From: Akkermansiaceae bacterium
GTDB lineage: Bacteria > Verrucomicrobiota > Verrucomicrobiia > Verrucomicrobiales > Akkermansiaceae
Reading direction: 5' to 3'
Assembly: GCA_029288115.1 (NCBI GenBank)
Contig: JARFPV010000637.1
Coordinates: 1-6,188 of the forward strand
Length of the DNA stretch: 6,188 nt
Numbering within the stretch: position 1 is the stretch's first letter; each line of letters starts with the position of its first letter. The notes below the pieces were generated by a model. It saw only the letters and a list, made by a program, of their open reading frames with translations. It had not been told where the DNA came from and made no database searches. This document shows, piece by piece, positions 1-6,138 of this stretch. The position numbers and the translations under genes are program-made.

Positions 1-1788
1 GGTCTCCAAGCCGACATCACCGTATTCACCACCCGCCCTGATACCCTGTTTGGCGCCACCTACATGGTGCTCGCTCCCGAGCACCCACTGGTTGACAAGA
101 TTACCACCACTGATCAAAAGGAAGCCGTCGAGGCCTATAAACAATCCTGCGCCAGCAAGTCCGATCTCGAGCGTGGTGACCTGAACAAAAACAAATCCGG
201 TGTCCCCACCGGAGCTACCGCCACCAACCCCGTCAATGGCGAGCAAATCCCCGTATGGATTGCTGACTACGTCATGATGGGCTACGGAACCGGTGCGATC
301 ATGGCAGTGCCCGCGCACGATGAACGCGATTTCGAATTTGCGACGAAGTTTGAATTACCCGTCATCCAAGTTGTCCAACCTAACGACGGCTCCGACTGGC
401 AGGGCTTCACCGGCAACGGCGTCTCCGTCAACTCCGGCTTCCTCGACGGACTGAAAACCCGTGACGCCAAGAAAAAGATCATCACTTGGCTGGAAGAAAA
501 TGGCAAAGGCGAAGCCAAGGTGAACTACAAGCTGCGCGACTGGCTATTCTCCCGCCAGCGCTATTGGGGCGAACCTTTCCCCATCCTCTGGGAGGATGGA
601 AACCATAAAGCTGTTCCCGAGTCCGAGCTTCCAGTCCTGCAACCGGACATGGATGACTTCAAACCAACCGGCTCGCCGGAAGGGCCGCTCGCCAAAGCAA
701 CCGACTGGATCAATTACTCCGAAACCGCCAAACGCGAAACCAACACCATGCCCCAGTGGGCTGGATCGTGCTGGTACTATCTGCGCTACTGCGATCCCAA
801 TAACCAAGATCGCTTCATCGGTGAAGATTCTGAATCCTACTGGTCTGGCATTCAAAACTCACAACTTAACACTCAAAACTCAAATCCCCATGGAATGGTG
901 GATTTATACGTCGGCGGCACCGAACACGCCGTTCTGCACCTGCTCTACGCCCGATTCTGGCACAAGGTGCTTCACGATCTAGGTCATGTCTCGACGATCG
1001 AACCATTCCAACGCCTCGTAAACCAAGGCCTGATCCTCGGTGAAGACGGACAAAAAATGTCCAAATCCCTCGGCAACGTCGTCAACCCTGACGATGTGGT
1101 CAAGGAATACGGTGCCGATGCCCTGCGCCTCTACGAAATGTTCATGGGACCTCTCGAACAAGTCAAACCATGGCAAATGAAAGGCGTCGAGGGTGTCGCT
1201 CGATTCCTCGCCAAGGTCTGGCGCCTTGCCTTCGAGCAAAATCAGGAAGGCGAATGGGTATTGTCAAACAAGCTGACCGATGAAAAACCTACCGACAAAG
1301 ATCTGCTCAAGGTCCTTCACGAGACCATCAAAAAAGTCGGCGAGGACATCGAGAAGCTCTCGTTTAACACAGCCATCTCTCAGATGATGATTTGCACCAA
1401 TGCCTTTGGCAAAGCGGACAAACTCCCCGCCTTGCTGATGCGTGACTTACTCAAGTGCCTGAACCCATTTGCACCGCATATTACCGAGGAGATCCACTTG
1501 AAAATAGGTGAGGCATTTCCATCCGCAAAATGCAGCAAGTCCCGAATCCTTGCCGACCGTGCATGGCCAAGTTTCAATGAGAAGTTCCTCGTTGAGGATG
1601 AAGTGGAAATCGTCGTGCAAGTCAACGGCAAGCTGCGTGGAAAAATCAGTGTTTCACCGGACACGCCTAAAGATGAGATCGAATCCCTCGCTCAGCAGGA
1701 CGCCAACGTCATTCAGCACATCGAAGGAAAAACGGTGCGCAAAATCATCGTTGTGCCTGGACGCCTCGTGAACATTGTAGCGAACTAG
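1..1788 (+). CDS. leuS: Leucine--tRNA ligase, 5'-truncated by window edge
   Basis: Class I aminoacyl-tRNA synthetase that charges tRNA-Leu with leucine in the cytoplasm. The frame is open from base 1. 595 residues are visible, and the N-terminal part with the HIGH motif (about 240 residues by comparison with E. coli LeuRS) lies off the window. In order: the CP1 editing domain, with TTRPDT (visible residues 10-15) and the [19 protein letters not shown] block that holds the conserved editing aspartates; the return to the catalytic core at [27 protein letters not shown] and [22 protein letters not shown] at 1054-1068; an anticodon-binding helical domain; and a C-terminal domain with [10 protein letters not shown] and VPGRLVNIV. 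There is no long leucine-specific insertion before KMSKS, as in the shorter Bacillus-type enzyme. An unusual Gln/Asn/Ser-rich insert lies at about 850-885. The gene appears intact to its TAG stop and heads a tight + strand cluster. Identification is secure. Confidence 0.98.
   Translation, partial: GLQADITVFTTRPDTLFGATYMVLAPEHPLVDKITTTDQKEAVEAYKQSCASKSDLERGDLNKNKSGVPTGATATNPVNGEQIPVWIADYVMMGYGTGAIMAVPAHDERDFEFATKFELPVIQVVQPNDGSDWQGFTGNGVSVNSGFLDGLKTRDAKKKIITWLEENGKGEAKVNYKLRDWLFSRQRYWGEPFPILWEDGNHKAVPESELPVLQPDMDDFKPTGSPEGPLAKATDWINYSETAKRETNTMPQWAGSCWYYLRYCDPNNQDRFIGEDSESYWSGIQNSQLNTQNSNPHGMVDLYVGGTEHAVLHLLYARFWHKVLHDLGHVSTIEPFQRLVNQGLILGEDGQKMSKSLGNVVNPDDVVKEYGADALRLYEMFMGPLEQVKPWQMKGVEGVARFLAKVWRLAFEQNQEGEWVLSNKLTDEKPTDKDLLKVLHETIKKVGEDIEKLSFNTAISQMMICTNAFGKADKLPALLMRDLLKCLNPFAPHITEEIHLKIGEAFPSAKCSKSRILADRAWPSFNEKFLVEDEVEIVVQVNGKLRGKISVSPDTPKDEIESLAQQDANVIQHIEGKTVRKIIVVPGRLVNIVAN
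850..885 (+). repeat. Imperfect short repeat inside leuS encoding a QNS-rich insert
   Basis: The 10-mer TCAAAACTCA occurs at 852-861 and again at 873-882, exactly 21 bases apart, with the related ACAACTTAACACTC between them. Read in the leuS frame this gives [12 protein letters not shown]. It sits between the conserved blocks ending [11 protein letters not shown] and starting [11 protein letters not shown], where LeuRS sequences I recall have a shorter link. The base composition (A/C-rich, almost no G) differs from the flanking coding DNA. The spacing is a multiple of three, so the frame is kept. Insertion of a short intergenic-type repeat is an inference. Confidence 0.6.
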
Positions 1789-1792
1789 CCCA

Positions 1793-2140
1793 ATGAACGT
1801 CGAAAAGGTCAAATACGTCCTCTGGGCAGCCGATTACCAACGCTGCCTGAATTTTTACCGCGACCTATTCGGCGGAGAGATTTCTTTCTCTAACGAGACA
1901 TGGAGTGAAATCGTCATCGCAGGTGCCACCATCGGCATCCACGGCGGCGGCGAAGGAAAACGCACATGGACCGGACTGAGTTTTCAGGTTGATGACATCC
2001 GTGCCGGGATTGAGCTACTCAAAGAGCACGGCGGCGACCTGACCCGTGAACCAGTCGATACCGAGGAGGAACCGATCCATCTTGCAATGTGCGTGGATAC
2101 CGATGGCAATGAGTTCATGATGACCTGTCGCCGTGACTGA
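1793..2140 (+). CDS. VOC superfamily (glyoxalase/bleomycin-resistance fold) protein
   Basis: A 115-residue protein with the length and layout of a single-domain vicinal oxygen chelate protein, two beta-alpha-beta-beta-beta modules. The first module spans roughly residues 5-50 (VKYVLWAADYQRCLNFYRDLFGG, ending IGIHGG). The second spans 60-112 (LSFQVDDIRAGIELLKEHGG, then the family-typical VDTDGNEFMM). Members include lyases, dioxygenases and drug-binding proteins, and the substrate cannot be told here. The position usually taken by the first metal-binding His appears to be Tyr8, and the start of the second module has no His. Only Glu107 and possibly His50 look like candidate ligands, so a metal-dependent glyoxalase I activity is doubtful. 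The ATG lies 4 bases after the leuS stop with no Shine-Dalgarno sequence, so translation may be coupled to leuS. Family assignment is firm, function unknown. Confidence 0.88.
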   Translation: MNVEKVKYVLWAADYQRCLNFYRDLFGGEISFSNETWSEIVIAGATIGIHGGGEGKRTWTGLSFQVDDIRAGIELLKEHGGDLTREPVDTEEEPIHLAMCVDTDGNEFMMTCRRD

Positions 2141-2165
2141 TCAATCTCGACTCCTGTCGTATCCT

Positions 2166-2969
2166 ATGATGAAATCAAGTATGCCCAAATGGTTCATCAT
2201 CCTCATCTTCGGCGCTACGCCGCTGGTATTTGTATCTTGTAAGGAAAAACCCCAGAAGAACAATGAGGCAAATGAACCCGACGAAGTAAGCCGATCAATC
2301 AATGAGGTGACCGACATGTATGCCCGCCAGATTGAGGGTGAGGGTGATTTGCAATCGGACAACGACACCCTTACGCGCGCAATCGAAGCCGCCCGCCAGG
2401 CTGAAATGTCATCGACCGGGCAGAAGGCCGCCAACCATATGGTGCTGCGTCACTGGCTCACCTTGATGCGGGATCAGAATTTAGCACAGGTCGAGCATCA
2501 AGCGCTAATTCAGGAGGGCTCGTTCTATGAAAAAGTGACAACCGCAGAGGAGATCGATGCCCTGTCTCAGAAGATCCACAAATACCTCGAGTATAATCAG
2601 GAAGTTCAACAGAAAACAAAAACCGGCTGGATGCTCCAACTCAAGGAACTTGCCGAGGCCGATGGCCAGGACTCCAAACACGTCGCAAAATCGCTTGGCG
2701 AAATCTCCAGCAGCTTCAACCTCATCAAAGCTCAACTGCTCATTATTCGGCAAAAAGATGATGAAATGTGTCATGCCATTCTCAATCAGCACAAGGTTCT
2801 CAAGCAAGCAATCGGAAGCTGGAAGTGGGATAAAGAGAAGGCCATACCCGTCTTTGATTCACCGGAAACACAAGAGGAATTTAACCTAACCGATCAAGCC
2901 ATCAGGAAAGCAATCAAGGAACAGAATGAAGCCCAGGCGAAAGTCCTGGCAATCCAGCAAGGCGGTTAA
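2166..2969 (+). CDS. Predicted lipoprotein of unknown function, alpha-helical
   Basis: About 267 residues from the ATG chosen here. The N-terminus has a basic start (MMKSSMPK), a hydrophobic stretch (WFIILIFGATPLVFV) and Cys25 in a VFVSC context, which fits a signal peptidase II lipobox, although Phe at -3 is not ideal. The mature part begins with a charged KEKPQKNNEANEPDE linker. After it the sequence is rich in Glu, Gln, Lys and Ala with almost no Pro or Gly runs, suggesting long helices or coiled coil (for example around IDALSQKIHKYLEYNQEVQQK and near the C-terminus, KAIKEQNEAQAKVLA). I recognise no catalytic motif and no named family. A longer frame starts with GTG at 2133 and overlaps the VOC gene by 8 bases. 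The ATG at 2166 (or 2169) is preferred because it puts the signal peptide at the N-terminus. It probably shares a transcript with leuS and the VOC gene. Likely membrane-anchored and periplasm-facing. Confidence 0.8.
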   Translation: MMKSSMPKWFIILIFGATPLVFVSCKEKPQKNNEANEPDEVSRSINEVTDMYARQIEGEGDLQSDNDTLTRAIEAARQAEMSSTGQKAANHMVLRHWLTLMRDQNLAQVEHQALIQEGSFYEKVTTAEEIDALSQKIHKYLEYNQEVQQKTKTGWMLQLKELAEADGQDSKHVAKSLGEISSSFNLIKAQLLIIRQKDDEMCHAILNQHKVLKQAIGSWKWDKEKAIPVFDSPETQEEFNLTDQAIRKAIKEQNEAQAKVLAIQQGG

Positions 2970-2978
2970 CAGCGTAGC

Positions 2979-3329
2979 CTACTTCAGCTGTTCACGATCC
3001 GATTTCTTCAAACCCTTGACCACAAGATCGTAGGAATGATCGATCAGTTCTCGCACAAGATCAGCGGGTAAGGTTCCATCAAGATAGACACTGTTCCAGT
3101 GCTTTTTACTCATGTGATAACCGGGGCGAATCGCCTCATGTTGATCACGTAACTCAAGTGCACGGTCGGGATCGCACTTCAAATTTACAAAAGCCGGGTA
3201 CTCATCAGGATCCGTGAGTGCGAACACTTTCCCCACCACTTTGTAAACCAAGACCTCGGGGCCAAAGGGTGTAGTTTGCTCCACTGCCTTTTTGGAGAGA
3301 CAACAATCGATGACCTCGGCGACCGTCAT
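2979..3329 (-). CDS. MmcQ/YjbR family protein
   Basis: A 116-residue protein matching the MmcQ/YjbR (DUF419) family, small proteins with a CyaY-like fold often annotated as DNA-binding, whose cellular role is poorly known. Diagnostic stretches are FGPEVLVYKVVGKVFAL (22-38), LKCDPDRALELR (50-61), AIRPGYHMSKKHWNSV (66-81) and LIDHSYDLVV (95-104), in the expected order and at the usual full length. The frame stays open upstream to 3392, but those extra codons are read from the palindromic element at 3333-3398 and have no family character. The ATG at 3329, giving MTVAEVIDCCLSKK, is therefore chosen. No Shine-Dalgarno is seen, because the bases before the ATG belong to the outer stem of that element. 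It is the last gene of the helicase block and converges on the lipoprotein gene with 9 bases between stop codons. Confidence 0.92.
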   Translation of the reverse strand: MTVAEVIDCCLSKKAVEQTTPFGPEVLVYKVVGKVFALTDPDEYPAFVNLKCDPDRALELRDQHEAIRPGYHMSKKHWNSVYLDGTLPADLVRELIDHSYDLVVKGLKKSDREQLK

Positions 3330-3332
3330 AAC

Positions 3333-3398
3333 TAGGGAGCGGGGACAATCCTGTCCCCGGTTGTTTGAGGCTGCGGACAGGAGTGTCCGCACTCCCTA
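3333..3398. repeat. REP/BIME-like double-hairpin palindromic element
   Basis: Three nested perfect stems are visible. The outer stem pairs TAGGGAG (3333-3339) with CTCCCTA (3392-3398). Inside are hairpin 1, CGGGGACA / ATCC loop / TGTCCCCG (3340-3359), and hairpin 2, GCGGACA / GGAG loop / TGTCCGC (3373-3390), separated by 13 bases. The reverse complement of the right half (TAGGGAGTGCGGACA then CTCCTGTCCGC) aligns with the left half with one indel and a few substitutions. The element is therefore two copies of one unit in inverted orientation, the architecture of a bacterial interspersed mosaic element built from two REP units. REP elements are known to be mobilised by RAYT (Y1 transposase-like) proteins, and none is seen in this window. 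No flanking target duplication is evident. Confidence 0.85.
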
Positions 3399-3944
3399 TG
3401 TGAAATCCACTTCATCCTTATTAAATATTTCCGGATCATAGTCGTCATCCATCCATTCAGCGTATCCTTCCATACATTCCTTGTATCCAAAAGGCCCACC
3501 GCAATCCTCAGGAGGGCAGGCACGTTCACCTCCTAACATCCTCGGGACATCCGCATCATCGGTCTTTTCCTCAATCACTATCTCATGTGTCCATGAATCA
3601 AAAAAGTCATACCGATACATGAGTCGGATCGGTAATCTTCGTCGGCCTACAAATTCCGCCAGCGTGATTTCCTTCTCATCGGTGAATTCGTCCCTCGGCC
3701 CAACTTCTTCCTGTGTGTTCGAAATCACATTCCCCAGATGCCTGCCCTTGCCATGGCGAAATTGGTGATCCTGCTCATCGTTCCACCCCATCGCCCTCTG
3801 CAAGTAAGTATGTAAATCAGCGAAAGTAGCTGACTCAGGCACGCAAAGTCGCCGCCAAACCTGCGGCTCGATTTCGTAGAGGAATACTTTAATTACATAT
3901 GCACTCACAAAAAGAGTGTAGACACACAGGATACAGAAGTTCAA
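3396..3944 (-). CDS. Plasmid pRiA4b ORF-3-like family protein
   Basis: Up to 182 residues. Family hallmarks are all present: IKVFLYEIEPQVWRR (18-32), FADLHTYLQRAMGW (41-54) with HQF at 60-62, YRYDFFDSWTHEI (110-122), GGERACPPEDCGGPFGY (138-154) and DDDYDPEIFN (166-175). The family (PRiA4_ORF3 domain) is widespread in chromosomes and plasmids and its biochemical role is not established. The usual YDFGD is YDFFD here, a Gly-to-Phe change. Two starts are possible: TTG at 3944, which overlaps the helicase TGA as TTGA with a weak AAGAG upstream, or GTG at 3908, which removes the untypical hydrophobic MNFCILCVYTLF leader and gives 170 residues. The GTG start matches the family N-terminus better. 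The TAG stop (3398-3396) is contributed by the palindromic element, so the last codons may have been altered by its arrival. Cotranscribed with the helicase by spacing. Confidence 0.88.
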   Translation of the reverse strand: MNFCILCVYTLFVSAYVIKVFLYEIEPQVWRRLCVPESATFADLHTYLQRAMGWNDEQDHQFRHGKGRHLGNVISNTQEEVGPRDEFTDEKEITLAEFVGRRRLPIRLMYRYDFFDSWTHEIVIEEKTDDADVPRMLGGERACPPEDCGGPFGYKECMEGYAEWMDDDYDPEIFNKDEVDFT

Positions 3945-5929
3945 TCAAACATACTCTTAAGATCCGCAAAAAAGTCAGCTGCTTCCTCCTCACTAACCTC
4001 GGCGCCCATGATGTCGTCGTAGTCGGTTTGCTCAATGTATTTGTCATCCAGTTCCATCAGGAAACTACTAGGCTCGCTCGCCACTTTTTGTCCCCATTTG
4101 GTGCGCACGGGACACCAACTTAACGTGCAACGATCCTGCGCGCGGGTGATCCCGACGTAGAGTAGGCGGCGTTCCTCGTCGCGTGTACCTTCCTCAATAC
4201 TGCGTTTATGCGGGAGTGTCCCCTCTTCAAGACCAACGAGGTAAACCACCGGATACTCGAGTCCCTTGGAGGCATGCAGGGTGATGAGAGTGACGCCACG
4301 CTGTTTTTCGATATCAGAGTCTTCTTCGCGGTCGCGTGCCAGGGCTGAAAGGTCGAGGTATTTTTGCAAGGTATGACCTTTTTTTGAGGCGTCTTTGAGG
4401 TCCTGCACAATCGTATCGATACTGTCACGGCGCATGTCTGCCTCAGCCTCGTTTTTTGAGTTACGTTTAATCCACTCGATATAGCCGGTCTCTTCCAATA
4501 ACTCCAACATGACCACACCCATATCTTCCTGGCAGGTCGTCATGCGCTCTCGGTAGATGAGCATCATCTGGGTGAAACTCTGGATGGCATTGCGTGCCTT
4601 CGTTGAAAAACTGTCAGAAGGAACACCCATCGCTTCCCACACGCTACCGCTTCGCTCGCGCGAAATGTCGGTTAGCAAAACGGCTGCCGCCTGGCCAATT
4701 CCACGCGGTGGTGCATTCATGATGCGCAGCAATGGAACATCGGCATCAGGGTTCGCAAGCACCTGTAGATAAGCAAGGATATCACGCACCTCACGTTTAT
4801 CGTAAAAGCTTTGTGCACCGATCATTCGATAAGGGATCTGCTCGGCACGCAGGGCAAGCTCCAGGTGGCGGCACTGGGAATTCGTACGGAAAAGAATCGC
4901 CACATGCTCCAAGGGAATTTTCTCCACACGGTGCAGATCGGTGATTTCATGAGCAATGAACTCCGCCTCTTCCTCGTCACCCGGCATGGAGATTACACGG
5001 ATATTTTCTCCTCCTGGCTTCACGGCACGAAGCTTCTTCTCCCGCCTGCCAACGTTGTGCACGATCAGCGAGTTTGCGGTGTGGATGATCGAATCCGAGC
5101 TGCGGTAGTTATTCTCCAGGCGGATGACCTTTGGGTTTGGGAAAAACTTTTCAAACTGCAGGATGTTTTCCACCTCGGCACCGCGCCATCCATAGATGCT
5201 CTGGTCATCATCACCCACAACACAGACGTGATAGGGTTTTCCAACGAGTTGTTGAAGCAGGCGCATCTGCAAACCGTTGGTGTCCTGAAATTCATCCACG
5301 GTAATACGTGTCCACCGACCCCTACAAATCTCTCGCACATCGTCATATTCGCGCAACAATCGCTCAGCGAGAAGCAACAGATCATCGAAGTCCACTGCGT
5401 TTTGAGCGCGTAATTCATTCTGATAGGCCTTGGCGATATCCGCGACAAATGGGTCATCGATGGAATCGGCATCTCCGCCGGCATTCTTTGCCTTGGAAAT
5501 CATCGACAGCACCATACCAGGCTCAATTTTTTCATCGGCGCCGCCTTTCCTTACAATGATTTGCTTAATCAAGCCGGTCTGATCATTACCCGTGTAAATG
5601 GAAAAGTTCTGTTTATAGCCAAGCCGGTCTATCCCAGTGCGCAAGATCCGCACGCAAAGCGAATGAAATGTGCAGACGGTGATCTCTTTGCCAGCTGCCT
5701 TGCTGACCATGTCACTGACACGCTCGCGCATCTCATTCGCGGCCTTGTTCGTGAAGGTGACCGCCAGGATGTTTTCCGGTGCGATCCCGCGCTCTACCAT
5801 ATGTGCAATGCGGCAGGTCACTGTCCGCGTTTTCCCCGTTCCAGCTCCTGCTAGAATAAGCACCGGCCCATCCAGTGCATTCACGGCCTCGGCTTGGGCG
5901 GGGTTGAGGCTGGATACTTCGAATGACAT
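3941..5929 (-). CDS. Superfamily 1 ATP-dependent DNA helicase, UvrD/Rep/PcrA type
   Basis: A complete 662-residue 3'-5' DNA helicase of the UvrD family, acting in repair and replication-fork maintenance. All motifs are in order: Q-motif region LNPAQAEAV (8-16), Walker A AGAGTGKT (27-34), Ia LAVTFTNKAANEM (55-67), Walker B VDEFQD (211-216), III GDDDQSIYGWRG (239-250), IV NNYRSS (273-278), V LHASKGLEY (551-559) and VI DEERRLLYVGITRA (584-597). Length is close to E. coli Rep (673) and shorter than UvrD or PcrA (about 720). It ends in an acidic tail (DDIMGAEVSEEEAADFFADL) where UvrD/PcrA have a longer C-terminal region. I cannot tell from sequence alone whether it is orthologous to rep, uvrD or pcrA, so no symbol is given. 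The ATG at 5929 starts MSFEVSSLNPAQ, the normal N-terminus, without a recognisable Shine-Dalgarno. It heads the - strand block. Confidence 0.97.
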   Translation of the reverse strand: MSFEVSSLNPAQAEAVNALDGPVLILAGAGTGKTRTVTCRIAHMVERGIAPENILAVTFTNKAANEMRERVSDMVSKAAGKEITVCTFHSLCVRILRTGIDRLGYKQNFSIYTGNDQTGLIKQIIVRKGGADEKIEPGMVLSMISKAKNAGGDADSIDDPFVADIAKAYQNELRAQNAVDFDDLLLLAERLLREYDDVREICRGRWTRITVDEFQDTNGLQMRLLQQLVGKPYHVCVVGDDDQSIYGWRGAEVENILQFEKFFPNPKVIRLENNYRSSDSIIHTANSLIVHNVGRREKKLRAVKPGGENIRVISMPGDEEEAEFIAHEITDLHRVEKIPLEHVAILFRTNSQCRHLELALRAEQIPYRMIGAQSFYDKREVRDILAYLQVLANPDADVPLLRIMNAPPRGIGQAAAVLLTDISRERSGSVWEAMGVPSDSFSTKARNAIQSFTQMMLIYRERMTTCQEDMGVVMLELLEETGYIEWIKRNSKNEAEADMRRDSIDTIVQDLKDASKKGHTLQKYLDLSALARDREEDSDIEKQRGVTLITLHASKGLEYPVVYLVGLEEGTLPHKRSIEEGTRDEERRLLYVGITRAQDRCTLSWCPVRTKWGQKVASEPSSFLMELDDKYIEQTDYDDIMGAEVSEEEAADFFADLKSMFD

Positions 5930-6006
5930 GAATGATGAACGCTATAGCAGGGCGCGCGCAGGGATAGCTTCAAAGCCTCAAGTTTAAAACTCCAAAGTGA
6001 GTTAAG

Positions 6007-6096
6007 TTCCATGTTTTAAATTCCAATTATCAGGAATAGGAAACGGCGTGCAAAAGCACGCCGCTAAAGCTTGAAATTTGGATTTAAAACCTGGAA
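6007..6096. repeat. AT-rich inverted repeat flanking a GC hairpin
   Basis: The left arm (6007-6026), read as its reverse complement, is TTGGAATTTAAAACATGGAA. The right arm (6078-6096) is TTGGATTTAAAACCTGGAA. They differ by one single-base indel and one substitution. The 8-mer TTTAAAAC also occurs in direct orientation at 5983-5990, exactly 100 bases before its copy at 6083-6090. The arms enclose 51 bases that include the hairpin at 6044-6063. The whole could fold into one long interrupted stem-loop. Its nature (degenerate small inverted-repeat element or simple local duplication) is not determined. Confidence 0.6.
6044..6063 (-). terminator. Strong hairpin, possible terminator for a leftward gene
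   Basis: A perfect 8-bp GC-rich stem, CGGCGTGC and GCACGCCG, closes an AAAA loop (TTTT on the - strand). On the - strand it is followed by TTTCCTATTCC, a weak T-rich tail, and on the + strand by CTAAAGC, which is not T-rich. If it terminates transcription it would serve a leftward gene lying beyond the window and insulate the helicase from it. The tail is poor, so it may instead be only the core of the surrounding inverted repeat. Confidence 0.4.
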
Positions 6097-6106
6097 TTTC
6101 CTACCT

Positions 6107-6125
6107 TCCCGGGCTCACCTCGGGA
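6107..6125. repeat. Small GC-rich hairpin
   Basis: TCCCGGG (6107-6113) pairs with CTCGGGA (6119-6125) across a 5-base CTCAC loop, with one G-T wobble. It lies just inside the end of genuine sequence. There is no T-run on either side, so it is not a convincing terminator. Its role is unknown, and truncation by the adapter prevents seeing whether it is part of a larger element. Confidence 0.4.
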
Positions 6126-6138
6126 GTGACATCGAACT

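Larger units (their letters stand above)
5930..6138. other. Non-coding region upstream of the helicase gene
   Basis: No convincing gene is seen in these roughly 210 bases. The part next to the helicase start contains a GC-rich tract (GGGCGCGCGC at 5950-5959) and presumably the helicase promoter, but no -35/-10 pair with good spacing could be assigned. The rest holds AT-rich repeats and two hairpins, described separately. Beyond 6138 the sequence is library adapter, so the neighbouring gene to the right is unknown. Confidence 0.7.

Noticed and set aside
544..855. Open frames antisense to or out of frame within leuS
   Set aside because: The leuS frame is continuous with conserved motifs throughout, and the alternatives have no recognisable protein character.
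2133..2969. A GTG start for the lipoprotein overlapping the VOC gene by 8 bases
   Set aside because: It would put 11 extra polar residues before the signal peptide. ATG at 2166/2169 gives a standard lipoprotein N-terminus.
2968..2992. AACAGC ... GCTGTT inverted repeat as a bidirectional terminator between the convergent genes
   Set aside because: Only a 6-bp stem with a 13-base loop and no T-run on either strand. Too weak to call.
2979..3392. A longer 137-residue start for the YjbR-family gene
   Set aside because: The extra 21 codons are translated from the palindromic element and have no resemblance to the family N-terminus. The ATG at 3329 gives a normal full-length member.
3909..3944. 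Hydrophobic MNFCILCVYTLF leader of the pRiA4b-like protein as a signal peptide or membrane segment
   Set aside because: Family members are soluble and start close to the IKV...WRR region. The leader depends on a TTG start and is short, so it is more likely untranslated or fortuitous.
4811..5413. A 200-codon open frame on the + strand inside the helicase gene
   Set aside because: It lies wholly antisense to conserved helicase motifs and its translation shows no domain features. It is a shadow frame.
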